A stretch of DNA of 41,664 nt from an uncultured Pseudomonadota bacterium (GCA_937891735.1 CALAGR010000459.1:1-41664); one strand, 5' to 3'; shown: positions 6,603 to 15,432, counted from the stretch's first letter. Program-made: numbers and translations. The notes: generated by a model not told the origin, from the letters alone.

Positions 6603-7646
6603 TCAGGGAGCCAGCAACGTCGGATCCTCGATGTCCGTAGCCAGGCAATCGGCGGGCGCGGTGACCGGGTTGCAGCGGGACGGCGTCCCCTCGGGCATCT
6701 GCACGAAGTAGTCGAACCGCTCGTCGGGCCCGGGGATGTCGGTGGAGATGGAGTGCGCGCCGGAGCGCAGCGCGGCCTCGAGCCGGCTCGTGTCTTCGGC
6801 CATCGGCTCCACCAACCCGCCGTCGGCCCGGGTGCGGATCACGATGCCCGCCTCCACCGCGGCCCGGATCCGATCCTCGTCGGCCACCGGATCGTCGATC
6901 TTGGTGACCGCCATGGAGGGATCCCCCACGTCCCCGTTGGTGAACAGCAGCTGGTCCTCCATGGGCAGCCCCGTGTACCAGGCGTGCACTGGCCCCAGGC
7001 CGAGCAGCACGAACACGACCGTCCCGCGCGCGTCCCCCAGCAGGGGCCAACCGTGCGTGGGCGTGGGGTCCGCCACCGCCGAGGCCAGGTCGTCCGCGTC
7101 CCCGAGCACCTGGGATGGCGTCACCACCCGGTCGGGCCAGACGCCCCTCAGCTCCGCGTGCAGCGCGTCCACGTAGTCCGCGCCGTCCCCCAGGGGGAAC
7201 GCGGTCTTCGGCTCGATCCAGATGAACACCGGGTGGTGGCCGGGGTGCGCGTCCGACCAGCCCCGCACCACCTGCAGGCACTCCACGAGGGTTGCGCAGC
7301 TCGTGTTGGCGTCGATGACCGGCGCGTGCAGCACCTCGAAGAAGCCCCCGTCGTTCCAGTACGCGTCGAGCTCGAACTGGCGCACCCCCTGCTCGCCGAG
7401 CTGCACGTCCAGCGGCGCGTGCTGGTACTGCCAGTCCTGCACGGACGTGGTGGCCGGGAACTGGTGGTAGCTGTTGTGGGTGCCCTCGGCCTGCAGCTGG
7501 TTGACGCGCAGCACGTCGTCGAGGCGATGGGCGGGGCTCCACTCGGGGGGACCCGGGCCGTCGGGCACCTCCGTGGGGCAGCCCGCGCCCAGCGCGAACC
7601 ACAGGAGGAGCAGGGACGGGGCGCAGGGAGCTGGGATGAGCCGCAT
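6603..7646 (-). CDS. Ca2+-dependent phosphatidylinositol-specific phospholipase C-like lipoprotein
   Basis: 347 residues. The signal peptide ends in LGAGC (Cys23), predicting a lipoprotein. The PI-PLC-like TIM barrel begins with AEGTHNSYH (His57), continues with GVRQFELDAY (about 88-96) and FFEVLHAPVID with a second His (His107), and then PGHHPVFIWIEPK. These are the paired catalytic histidines and acidic metal ligands of the calcium-dependent PI-PLC family found in Actinobacteria and Myxococcota. The C-terminus has SISTDIPGPD, consistent with the last barrel strands. Likely substrates are phosphoinositides or glycosyl-PI lipids of prey or host cells, but this is inferred. It is divergent from the 7687 gene, with only 40 bp between the start codons. 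Confidence 0.8.
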   Translation of the reverse strand: MRLIPAPCAPSLLLLWFALGAGCPTEVPDGPGPPEWSPAHRLDDVLRVNQLQAEGTHNSYHQFPATTSVQDWQYQHAPLDVQLGEQGVRQFELDAYWNDGGFFEVLHAPVIDANTSCATLVECLQVVRGWSDAHPGHHPVFIWIEPKTAFPLGDGADYVDALHAELRGVWPDRVVTPSQVLGDADDLASAVADPTPTHGWPLLGDARGTVVFVLLGLGPVHAWYTGLPMEDQLLFTNGDVGDPSMAVTKIDDPVADEDRIRAAVEAGIVIRTRADGGLVEPMAEDTSRLEAALRSGAHSISTDIPGPDERFDYFVQMPEGTPSRCNPVTAPADCLATDIEDPTLLAP

Positions 7647-7652
7647 GGGCGG

Positions 7653-7658
7653 ATGCTA
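7653..7658 (-). promoter_or_regulatory. putative -10 box (TAGCAT) for the PI-PLC-like gene
   Basis: Reverse-strand TAGCAT, then 6 nt (CCGCCC), then ATG at 7646. Hexamer and spacing are identical to the box before the 3244 gene. The upstream part of this promoter must overlap the divergent -10 box at 7673-7678. Confidence 0.5.
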
Positions 7659-7672
7659 TCCGGCCGCGGCGC

Positions 7673-7678
7673 TACCAT
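7673..7678 (+). promoter_or_regulatory. putative -10 box (TACCAT) for the GH113-like gene
   Basis: TACCAT is followed by 8 nt and ATG 7687. It lies back to back with the reverse-strand box at 7653-7658, with 14 bp between them, so RNA polymerase could hardly use both at once. Confidence 0.5.
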
Positions 7679-7686
7679 CCCGCGCG

Positions 7687-8730
7687 ATGCGTGCCCTGCC
7701 CCCCCTCCGGGTCGCGGCGCTGGTGGGCCTGCTCGCCGCGCTCGCCGCTCCGTCCGTCCTGAGCCAGACCGTCGCCGGCGTGGGGCTGGGGCTGTTCGCC
7801 TCGGACCCGGACTGGGACTACGGCGGCCTCATCACCGAGATCGCCGAGCTCGGCGCGACCGACGTCCTGATCGTGGTGCCCTGGTACCAGCAGGACCTGC
7901 ACGCCACGTCCATGCAGCCGCGCTTTGGCTTCTCCCCCACCCTGCCCACGGTGCGCCGCACGCTCCTGCAGGTCCAGGCGGCCGGCCTGCGGGCCACCCT
8001 CATGCCCATCGTGCTCCTCGCGCACACCGATCACCCCAGGCAGTGGCGCGGGGTGCTGGATCCCCGGGTGGACGGCCTGCCCGCCGTCGGCCGCTGGTGG
8101 GACGGCTACGCCGATCTGGTCCTGGCCCACGCGGTCCTCGCCCAGGAGGCCGGCGCGGTCCGCATGGTGGTGGGCAGCGAGCTCCTCTCGATGGAGGGCG
8201 AGCGCGACCGGTGGCTCGACCTGATCGCCCGGGTGCGCGGCGTGTTCGACGGCCGCCTGCTCTACAGCGCCAACTGGGACCACTTCCCGGAGGTGACCTT
8301 CTGGAGCGCCCTCGACGAGGTCGGCGTGAACGGCTACTTCCAGATCGCCGAGGAGGGCGTGCGCCCGGATCCCGCCGCCATCGTCGCCGCCTGGGACGAG
8401 CACCTCGCGGCCCTGCAGACGCTGGGCGAACAGGTGGGGCTGCCCGTGCTGCTCACGGAGATCGGCTACCCCAGCAAGGTCAGCGCGGCGGCCCGGGCCT
8501 GGTGCGTGTGCCCGACCGAGGCGCTGGACCAGGACCTGCAGGCGCGCTTGCTGGACGGGTTCCTGCAGGTGGTGGATCGCGGCACGGGGGGTGGACCCGA
8601 GGGCGACTCGCTGCCCTTCCAGGCCTTCTTCCTGTGGAACTGGTTCGGGGCCGGCGGACCCCAGGACGGAGGGTTCACCCCCCGGGGCAAACCGGCGGAG
8701 GGCGTGCTGCGGCGCTGGTTGCAGAGGTAG
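7687..8730 (+). CDS. secreted GH113-like glycoside hydrolase
   Basis: 347 residues. The N-terminal hydrophobic segment (LRVAALVGLLAALAAPSVLS) is a signal peptide without an obvious lipobox. The rest is a TIM barrel: GVGLGLFASDPDWDYGGLI, then VVPWYQQD, LMPIVLL, VVGSELLSME with a candidate acid/base Glu165 after strand 4, YSANWDH, VGVNGYF, and LLTEIGYPS with a candidate nucleophile Glu258 at strand 7. This layout (NE/SE after strand 4, TEIGY at strand 7) matches glycoside hydrolase family 113, whose characterised members cleave beta-mannans. The true sugar substrate is not known. The start at ATG 7687 was preferred to upstream starts because it opens the signal peptide and follows the TACCAT box. 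Confidence 0.8.
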   Translation: MRALPPLRVAALVGLLAALAAPSVLSQTVAGVGLGLFASDPDWDYGGLITEIAELGATDVLIVVPWYQQDLHATSMQPRFGFSPTLPTVRRTLLQVQAAGLRATLMPIVLLAHTDHPRQWRGVLDPRVDGLPAVGRWWDGYADLVLAHAVLAQEAGAVRMVVGSELLSMEGERDRWLDLIARVRGVFDGRLLYSANWDHFPEVTFWSALDEVGVNGYFQIAEEGVRPDPAAIVAAWDEHLAALQTLGEQVGLPVLLTEIGYPSKVSAAARAWCVCPTEALDQDLQARLLDGFLQVVDRGTGGGPEGDSLPFQAFFLWNWFGAGGPQDGGFTPRGKPAEGVLRRWLQR

Positions 8731-8747
8731 TCCGGCGGGGACCCTGC

Positions 8748-8753
8748 TAGGTT
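8748..8753 (+). promoter_or_regulatory. putative -10 box (TAGGTT) for the MopE-repeat gene
   Basis: TAGGTT lies 38 nt before ATG 8792. The predicted leader of about 30 nt carries a GGAG ribosome binding site at 8781-8784, with 7-nt spacing. Confidence 0.35.
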
Positions 8754-8791
8754 CATTGCGCCGACGTGGGGACGCCGGCTGGAGCACACCG

Positions 8792-11700
8792 ATGAACCGA
8801 CTGCACACCTGGTTGGCTGTAGCCTTTGCCGGGATCCTGGCCCTGCCCACCGCGGCGGTCGCCAACCACTGCGACCCCATCCATTTCGTGGACATCGGGC
8901 CGGGCATGGGTCAGCCGACCGGCGCCGTGCAGCTCTACTCGGGCAACTGCTCGGGCAGCGTGGGCTGCAACCAGTACTTCGACATCACCCTGCAGGCCGG
9001 CCAGGTGGTGTGGATGTCCTTCTGCAGCCAGGGCGGCGCCGCCAACTGGGACACCGGGTTCTCGGCCTGGGACGGAGCGTCCTACACCAACAACCTGGGC
9101 TGCGTGGACGACACCTGCGGCCTGCAGACCGAGGCGATCCTGACGGCGCCCTACGCGGGCACGTTCCGGGTCCGCATCGGCGGGTTCGGCGGCGCCAACG
9201 GCCCCTACATCATGGCGTGGCAGGCCCCCGCGGGCACCGTCATCGGCGGGGCCGGCCCCATCGACTCGGACAACGACGGCGACCCGGACGTCACCGACTG
9301 CGCCGACTTCGATCCGTCGATCTACACCGGCGCCCCCGAGTCCTGCGACCTGATCGACCAGGACTGCGACGGCGACCTCGTCGAGAACTTCCCCAACTTC
9401 GACGGCGACGGCCAGCCCGACTGCGTCGACATCGACGACGACAACGACGGCGACCCGGACACCAACGACTGCGCCCCCTACGACCCGACCATCTACGCCA
9501 ACGCCCAGGAGCTCTGCGACCAGATCGACAGCGACTGCGACGGCTCCCTGGTGGACGGGTTCGCCAACTTCGACAACGACCAGCTGCCCGACTGCGTCGA
9601 TCTGGACGACGACAACGACGGCGATCCCGACGCGACCGACTGCGAGGACTTCAACGCCTGGGTCTACAACGGCGCCCAGGAGTTCTGCGACAACCTCGAC
9701 TCGGACTGCGACGGCGACCTCGTGGACGGCTACCCGGACTTCGACGGCGACGCGGAGCCGGACTGCGTCGACAACGACGACGACAACGACGGTGACCCCG
9801 ACAGCACCGACTGCAACGACCTCAACGCCTTGGTGTTCAACGGCGCGGTGGAGACCTGCAACGGCGTGGACGATGACTGCGACGGCATCATCGACGAGGG
9901 CACCCCCTGCTTCGACGACGACGGCGACGGCTTCACCGAGAACACAGGCGACTGCGACGACGGCAACGCGACGATCAACCCCGGCGCGGTGGAGGTCTGC
10001 GACGGCATCGACGCGGACTGCGACGGCGTCGTGGACGACGGCACCTCCTGCTACGACGACGACGGCGACTGCTTCTGCGAGGGGCTCACCTGCGTGGGCT
10101 CGGTCAACGCGAGCTGTTCGGGGCTGCTCGCCATCGGCGACTGCTGGGACGACGACCCCTTCGTGCTGCCCGGCGGCACCGAGGTCTGCGACGGCGTGGA
10201 CGGCGACTGCGACGGCCAGGTGGACGAGGGCACGCCCTGCGCCGACGACGACGGCGACGGCTTCTCCGAGGACGGCGGCGACTGCGACGACGGCGACCCG
10301 CTGCTGTCCCCCACCGCGACCGAGACGTGCGACGGCATCGACGCCGACTGCGACGGCATCGTGGACGACGGCACCTCCTGCTACGACGACGACGGCGACT
10401 GCTTCTGCGAGGTGTTCCCCTGCGTCGGCGGCGCCAACGCGGCGTGCGGGCTGATCCTGGGGGGCGACTGCAACGACGACGACCCCACCATCCTGCCCGG
10501 CGGGGTGGAGACGGACGACGGCGTGGACCAGGACTGCGACGGCGTCGTGGACGACGGGCTCTTCGACGACGACCTGGACGGCGACGGCTACACCGAGGCC
10601 GGCGGGGACTGCGACGACAATGACGCGGACGTGGGCCCGGCCCAGGACGAGGACTGCGACGGCGCCGATCAGGACTGCGACGGCGTGATCGACGAAGGCA
10701 CCGACTGCTTCGACGACGACGGCGACGGCGTCACCGAAGACGAGGGCGACTGCGACGACGACGACCCAACCGTGTTTCCGGGCGCCGAGGAGCTCTGCGA
10801 CGGCGTGGACCGGGACTGCAACGACGTCATGGACGACGTGGCCCCCTGCTTCGACCTGGACGGCGACGGCTTCAGCGAGGACGGCGGCGACTGCGACGAC
10901 GACGACGACGGCATCTACCCCGGCGCCACCGAGGTGTGCGACGGCCTGGACGACGACTGCGACGGCGAAGTGGACGAGCACGGCGACTGCGTGGACGAGG
11001 ACGGCGACGGCAGCTCCCCCGTCCAGGGCGACTGCGACGACGACAACCCCTGGATCGGCCCGGACGTCGAAGAGGTCTGCGACGGGCTGGACAACGACTG
11101 CGACGGCGAGGTGGATCCGGGCTGCGGCGACGGCGAGTTCACCATCGACGAGAGCCCCCCCGAGCGGGACGCGGGCTGCGCCTGCGGCGCGACGGTGGGC
11201 GGCGGCGGAGCCCCCTGGCTGGGGCTGCTGCTCCTGCCCTTGCTGGGCCTTCGGCGGCGGCGCACCTGGCGGGCCTCCTTGATCGCGCCCCTGCTGCTGC
11301 TGGCCCTGGCCCTGCCCCAGCCCGGCTGCAACAACGACACGAAGTTCGTGGCGGTGCCGGGCCGGCTCGTGCTCACCCCCGAGTCGCTGCTGGACATCGG
11401 CTCCACCCGGGCGGACGCCGAGCTGCAGGCCTCGATCCTGGTGACCAACATCGGCACCCGGGAGATCAACATCGCCGGCGTGCAGCTCCGCAACGACAAC
11501 GGGCTGTTCTGGATCGTGGACGGGGCCGAGGGTCCCCTGGTGGCGGCTCAGGCCCGGGAGATCGTCATCGGCTTCAGCTCGCCCCAGCCCGGCGCGGCCA
11601 CCGCGCAGCTCACCGCCGTCTTCACCGGCGTGGGCGACGACGCGGCGGTGCACGACTGGACGATCCGCGCCTGGGCCGTCCCCGGGGACCTCGTGGCGCT

Positions 11701-12706
11701 GCCCGCGGTGCTCGACTTCGGGAAGGTGCCCGAGGGAGGCTCGAACACCGCCGTCATCGAGCTGCTGAACGTGGGCTCGGTGCCCGTCGCGGCGGAGAAC
11801 GTCACCTCGCTCAACCCGGCCTTCCAGGTCACGCCCCCCGCCGCCGGGTGGCCCGCCGAGATCGAGCCCGGCGACAGCCTCAACGTGGCGGTGACCTACC
11901 TCGCCGCGGGAGCGGGCGCGGTGCAGGCGCTGCTGGAGGTGGCCTCCACGGCCCCGGACACGACCATCGTGGCCAAGGCCAACGCGTGCCTGGGCTCCTC
12001 CCACCCGAGCTGGAACGTCGATCTGGACGGGTTCGCGTCCTGCGCCGGCGACTGCGACGACACCAACCCCCTGGTGCACCCCGCGGCCATCGAGACCTGC
12101 GACGGGCTGGACGAGGACTGCGACGGCGTCATCGACAACGACACCCAGTGCGGCGACGACGACGGGGATGGCTTCACCGAGGACGACGGCGACTGCAACG
12201 ACGGCGATCCGAGCGTGTACCCCGGCGCCCCCGAGGCCGCGGACGGCGTGGACACGGACTGCGACGGGCTCGTGCCCGACGACGAGGGCCCGGACGCGGA
12301 CGGCGACGGCGTCGCCCCGGACGGCGGGGACTGCGACGACACCAACGCGAACATCGGCCCCAACGCCGTGGAGACCTGCGACGGCACCGACCAGGACTGC
12401 GATGGCGTCATAGACGAGGGCACGGCCTGCTTCGACGACGACGGCGACGGCTACGACGAGAACGGCGGCGACTGCGACGACGGCGACCCCACGGTGCTGC
12501 CGGGGGTGGTCGACGTGCTCAACGGCCAGGACGACGACTGCGACGGGCAGATCGACGAGGACGGCGGCGCGGCGGACGCGGACGGGGACGGCTTCACCCC
12601 CAACGGCGGCGACTGCGACGACGCCAACAACCTCGCCAGCCCCGCGTCTCCGGAGATCCCCGGGAACAACATCGATGACGACTGCAACGGCCTGATCGAC
12701 GGGTGA
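8792..12706 (+). CDS. giant MopE-type Asp/Cys-repeat exported protein, apparently two proteins fused in frame
   Basis: 1304 residues in one frame. Residues 1-24 are a signal peptide. Residues 25-160 are a beta-rich domain with Cys pairs. From about 162 come four units of about 57 residues (DNDGDPDxxDC...GAxExCD...DCDG...PDCVD), then many shorter MopE/PF11617 units of the type ETCNGVDDDCDGIIDEG. These motifs are known as putative metal-binding repeats, and MopE of Methylococcus binds copper. Near residue 795 the sequence runs CACGATVGGGG, a hydrophobic helix and RRRR: a sorting tail that normally ends a protein. Immediately after, from residue 830, a second signal peptide with lipobox LPQPGC begins. 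ASH-like beta domains (LDIGSTRADAELQASILVTN; LDFGKVPEGGS) and another MopE array follow. It may be a true fusion, a lost stop, or a sequence error. The last 4 nt overlap the next gene. Confidence 0.8.
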   Translation: MNRLHTWLAVAFAGILALPTAAVANHCDPIHFVDIGPGMGQPTGAVQLYSGNCSGSVGCNQYFDITLQAGQVVWMSFCSQGGAANWDTGFSAWDGASYTNNLGCVDDTCGLQTEAILTAPYAGTFRVRIGGFGGANGPYIMAWQAPAGTVIGGAGPIDSDNDGDPDVTDCADFDPSIYTGAPESCDLIDQDCDGDLVENFPNFDGDGQPDCVDIDDDNDGDPDTNDCAPYDPTIYANAQELCDQIDSDCDGSLVDGFANFDNDQLPDCVDLDDDNDGDPDATDCEDFNAWVYNGAQEFCDNLDSDCDGDLVDGYPDFDGDAEPDCVDNDDDNDGDPDSTDCNDLNALVFNGAVETCNGVDDDCDGIIDEGTPCFDDDGDGFTENTGDCDDGNATINPGAVEVCDGIDADCDGVVDDGTSCYDDDGDCFCEGLTCVGSVNASCSGLLAIGDCWDDDPFVLPGGTEVCDGVDGDCDGQVDEGTPCADDDGDGFSEDGGDCDDGDPLLSPTATETCDGIDADCDGIVDDGTSCYDDDGDCFCEVFPCVGGANAACGLILGGDCNDDDPTILPGGVETDDGVDQDCDGVVDDGLFDDDLDGDGYTEAGGDCDDNDADVGPAQDEDCDGADQDCDGVIDEGTDCFDDDGDGVTEDEGDCDDDDPTVFPGAEELCDGVDRDCNDVMDDVAPCFDLDGDGFSEDGGDCDDDDDGIYPGATEVCDGLDDDCDGEVDEHGDCVDEDGDGSSPVQGDCDDDNPWIGPDVEEVCDGLDNDCDGEVDPGCGDGEFTIDESPPERDAGCACGATVGGGGAPWLGLLLLPLLGLRRRRTWRASLIAPLLLLALALPQPGCNNDTKFVAVPGRLVLTPESLLDIGSTRADAELQASILVTNIGTREINIAGVQLRNDNGLFWIVDGAEGPLVAAQAREIVIGFSSPQPGAATAQLTAVFTGVGDDAAVHDWTIRAWAVPGDLVALPAVLDFGKVPEGGSNTAVIELLNVGSVPVAAENVTSLNPAFQVTPPAAGWPAEIEPGDSLNVAVTYLAAGAGAVQALLEVASTAPDTTIVAKANACLGSSHPSWNVDLDGFASCAGDCDDTNPLVHPAAIETCDGLDEDCDGVIDNDTQCGDDDGDGFTEDDGDCNDGDPSVYPGAPEAADGVDTDCDGLVPDDEGPDADGDGVAPDGGDCDDTNANIGPNAVETCDGTDQDCDGVIDEGTACFDDDGDGYDENGGDCDDGDPTVLPGVVDVLNGQDDDCDGQIDEDGGAADADGDGFTPNGGDCDDANNLASPASPEIPGNNIDDDCNGLIDG

Positions 12707-13317
12707 GCAGCTGGCGGACGATCCGCGGACCCGTCACCCACGAGATCCCGAAGATCAAACGCTCGCGGTTCATCGCGGACATCGCCCCGGTGCCCGACGA
12801 GGACGCCGCCCGGGCCCACATCGCGGACATCCGCAAGCACCACCACGCCGCCCGCCACGTGTGCTGGGCGTGGCGTCTGGGCCCCGACGGGGGCATCAGC
12901 CGCTCCAGCGACGACGGCGAGCCCTCGGGCTCCGCGGGGCGCCCGATCCTGGCCGCCATCGAGGGGGCCGGGCTGACGGACGTGGTGGTCGCGGTGACCC
13001 GCTACTTCGGGGGCACGAAGCTGGGGGTCGGGGGCCTCGTGCGGGCCTACGGCGACGCGGCGGCGGACGGCCTCGCCCTGGTCGAGGTCATCACCATCGT
13101 GCCCACCCGCAGCATCCGGGCGACGCTGGACTACGGCCTGCTCGGCACCATCGAGGCGTTCTGCGCGCGCCGCGGGATCCCCCGCCCCGAGCCGACCTAC
13201 GGTGATCGGGTCTCGTTCCTGTTCGAGATCCCCCTGGACGACGCCGAGGCGTTCGTGGCGGCGATGATCGAGGCCTCCGCTGGACAGATCGAGGTGAGCA
13301 CCGAGCCCGGGCCCTGA
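12703..13317 (+). CDS. YigZ/IMPACT family protein (UPF0029)
   Basis: 204 residues, typical length. Conserved stretches are EIPKIKRSRFIADIAPV at the N-terminus, HHHAARHVCWAWRLG, SDDGEPSGSAGRPIL and VVVAVTRYFGGTKLGVGGLVRAYGDAA, the signature of the IMPACT N-terminal domain. A C-terminal ferredoxin-like UPF0029 domain ends the protein. The mammalian relative IMPACT acts on GCN2 signalling; the bacterial role is not established and may involve ribosomes or nucleic acid. The GTG start overlaps the TGA of the preceding gene (GTGA), which argues for translational coupling even though the two products have no evident functional link. Confidence 0.9.
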   Translation: MSSWRTIRGPVTHEIPKIKRSRFIADIAPVPDEDAARAHIADIRKHHHAARHVCWAWRLGPDGGISRSSDDGEPSGSAGRPILAAIEGAGLTDVVVAVTRYFGGTKLGVGGLVRAYGDAAADGLALVEVITIVPTRSIRATLDYGLLGTIEAFCARRGIPRPEPTYGDRVSFLFEIPLDDAEAFVAAMIEASAGQIEVSTEPGP

Positions 13318-13355
13318 GGCCCAGCAGCCTGGGATCGAGCGGCGCCGGTTGCGGC

Positions 13356-13361
13356 TACAGT
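13356..13361 (+). promoter_or_regulatory. putative -10 box (TACAGT), leaderless layout
   Basis: TACAGT is followed by 8 nt and ATG 13370, with no ribosome binding site between. This supports ATG 13370 as the start rather than a TTG at 13349, which would lie upstream of the promoter box. Confidence 0.45.
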
Positions 13362-13369
13362 CCGGCTCG

Positions 13370-14236
13370 ATGGCCAAGAAATCCCCGCCCGACCGCGAAC
13401 ACGCCTGGGGCGAAGACCCCAACGACCTCGACAAGGAGGCCATCGGCCGCGCCATCGCCCGGCTCGCGCCGCTGTTCTGCCCGTCCGGGCCATACCCGTG
13501 CGAGACCGAGGGCATGGACCTGATCCCGTCCTCGCCGGTGCTGCTGGTCAGCAACCACAGCGGCGGGGTCATGATCCCGGACGCGTGGGGGCTGGGGTAC
13601 ATCTGGTACGAGCACTTCGGCCTGGATCGGCCGCTGCACGGCATGGGCCACGAGATGCTGTTCAAGGTGCGCGCCACCGGACGGCCCTTCGCCCGCATCG
13701 GCGCCCTGCGCGCCAGCCGAAAGCTGGCCATCGAGGCCCTGCGCGACTGGCGGCACGACATCGCGGTGATGCCCGGCGGGGACGTGGACGTGTTCCGCCC
13801 CTACCGCGACCGCTTCAAGGTGGCCTTCGGCGGACGCAAGGGCTACGCCCGCCTCGCGCTGCAGGCCGGGGTGCCCATCGTGCCGCTGGTGAACTCCGGC
13901 GCCCACGAGACCCTCATCGTGCTGCGCCAGGGCAGGCGCATCGCCCGGGCCCTGGGGCTGCGCCGGTTCGCCCGCACCGACGTGTTCCCCATCAGCCTGT
14001 CGATCCCGTGGGGGCTGACCATCGGCCCGGTGCCCAACCTGCCGGTGCCGGCGCGGTTCAGGTATCGCTTCGGCTCCCCGCTGCAGCTCGAAGCAGCGCC
14101 GGTGGCGGATCCCTCGCACTCCCAGGTGGAGGAGCTCGACCGGCGGGTGCGGGCCACGATGCAGGAGCTGCTGGACCAGCTCGAGGTGGACACGCCGAAC
14201 ATCCGCGAGCGCTTCCGGTACGGCCTTCGGCGCTGA
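13370..14236 (+). CDS. PlsC-like 1-acylglycerol-type acyltransferase
   Basis: 288 residues. It carries the acyltransferase block SNHSGGVMIPDAW with the catalytic His in NHSGG, a substrate loop MPGGDVDVFRPYRDRFKVAFGGRKGYARLALQAGVPIVPLV (quoted in part: RKGYARLALQAG, VPIVPLVNSGAHET) and a Pro-rich PWGLTIGPVPNLPVP region. This arrangement matches the bacterial LPLAT group related to mono/diacylglycerol acyltransferases, rather than the shorter PlsC of phospholipid synthesis. It would transfer an acyl group to a glycerolipid at the inner membrane; the acceptor is unknown. It converges on the beta-lactamase-like gene, 13 bp away. Confidence 0.8.
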   Translation: MAKKSPPDREHAWGEDPNDLDKEAIGRAIARLAPLFCPSGPYPCETEGMDLIPSSPVLLVSNHSGGVMIPDAWGLGYIWYEHFGLDRPLHGMGHEMLFKVRATGRPFARIGALRASRKLAIEALRDWRHDIAVMPGGDVDVFRPYRDRFKVAFGGRKGYARLALQAGVPIVPLVNSGAHETLIVLRQGRRIARALGLRRFARTDVFPISLSIPWGLTIGPVPNLPVPARFRYRFGSPLQLEAAPVADPSHSQVEELDRRVRATMQELLDQLEVDTPNIRERFRYGLRR

Positions 14237-14249
14237 GCTCGCGCCGCGG

Positions 14250-15425
14250 CTACTTGCAGGCCTTGCGCATGCCGCCGACCACGGGCCACATCCGCTTGAC
14301 CAGGTCTGCCGGGTTCTTGTTGCCGTTGGTGGTCACCCCGATGGACAACCCGGAGCGGTGGTCCGCCATGCCGAGGGCACAGAAGGCGCCTGCGTGGCCG
14401 AAGCACCCCGCGGTGCCCCAGGGCCCGAACAGGCCCGGCCCCCGGGTGCCGATGAAGAAGCCACGGCCGAGCACGATGGGCGCGCTGTTCGTGCGATCCC
14501 AGCCCATGACGTGGCGGGTGGTGTAGCGGCGCACCTGGTCGTTGCCCAGGATCCGCGTGCCGTCCTGGGCCACGCCGCCGCTGACCAGCATCGCGTAGAA
14601 GCCCGCCAGGGTCGCCGCGTCGGTCACCAGCCCCGCCCCGGGGATGAAGGCCGTGGCCAGCTCGGGCAGCGTGGCGATGTCTTCGAACACCCGCCCCGCC
14701 TGCAGCCCCGCCAGCAGCCCGTCGGGCGGGCCCAGCCAGTACGGCCGCGCGATGCCGTCGATGGCGTCAGCGTCGCTGCCGAAGCGCAGCCGGCCCAGGC
14801 CGCAGGGCTCGGCGATCTCGCGCCGCAGCCAGTCCGGGAACCACTCGCCGGTGACCCGCATGGCCACCTCGGCGAGGAGCCAGCCGAACTCCAGGGGGTG
14901 GTAGGCGAGCGTGCCCCGCCGGTGGGTCGGCTGGGCGTTGATCATCGCCGAGCGCACCTTGTCCCAGTCGGGCCACTCGTCCATCCGGGCGCAGAAGCCC
15001 TTCATGAGGATCCCACCCTGGTGGGTCAGGACGTCCAGGATGGTGATGCGGGACTTCGCCGCGGCCCCGGGTCCGCTCGCGAACTCGGTGAAGTGATCGA
15101 CGATGCGGTCCTCGACGGCCAGCAGGCCGCGTTCCTCGAGCATGGCGATGGCCACCGCCAGCACCGCCTTGCCAGCGGAGAACGAGGGAAACAGCGTCGT
15201 CGTGGTGACCGGGACGGGGTCTGCCTGGTCCTCGCCGGGGCGGACCCCTCGGGCGAACCCACAGGCGGTGTTGACCACGAGCCGGCCGTGCCGTCGGACA
15301 GCGAGCTGCCCGCCCGGGAAGTCGCCGGCCTTCTGTTGCCCCTCGAAGCCGACCACCGTGGCCCGCACCCGGTCCGCGTCCATGCCGACCAGCGGGGCGT
15401 CTACGACCTCGTCGTGGGGGAACAT
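14250..15425 (-). CDS. serine beta-lactamase-like hydrolase (PF00144)
   Basis: 391 residues. It has an FPGGQLAVRRHGRLV opening, the SxxK catalytic pair in FSAGK (Ser83, Lys86), AYHPLEFGWLLAEV at the place of the YxN motif (here Tyr-His-Pro), GAGLVTDAATLAGFYAMLVSGG, and CFGHAGA near the C-terminus where class C-type enzymes have HxG. No signal peptide is seen, so the protein is probably cytosolic; esterase or peptidase activity is more likely than antibiotic hydrolysis. The start at ATG 15425 follows a TACGGT box by 7 nt. The frame extends 20 codons further upstream, but those residues precede the box. Confidence 0.85.
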   Translation of the reverse strand: MFPHDEVVDAPLVGMDADRVRATVVGFEGQQKAGDFPGGQLAVRRHGRLVVNTACGFARGVRPGEDQADPVPVTTTTLFPSFSAGKAVLAVAIAMLEERGLLAVEDRIVDHFTEFASGPGAAAKSRITILDVLTHQGGILMKGFCARMDEWPDWDKVRSAMINAQPTHRRGTLAYHPLEFGWLLAEVAMRVTGEWFPDWLRREIAEPCGLGRLRFGSDADAIDGIARPYWLGPPDGLLAGLQAGRVFEDIATLPELATAFIPGAGLVTDAATLAGFYAMLVSGGVAQDGTRILGNDQVRRYTTRHVMGWDRTNSAPIVLGRGFFIGTRGPGLFGPWGTAGCFGHAGAFCALGMADHRSGLSIGVTTNGNKNPADLVKRMWPVVGGMRKACK

Positions 15426-15432
15426 CGGGGCG

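Noticed and set aside
8753..12079. 1108-codon reverse-strand frame rich in VVVVAVA repeats
   Set aside because: It is the complement of the Asp/Cys codons of the MopE repeats; the periodicity is inherited from the real gene.
14250..15425. Antibiotic-resistance beta-lactamase
   Set aside because: It has the SxxK fold motif but no signal peptide and a Tyr-His-Pro in place of YxN; it is more like general esterase-type members.
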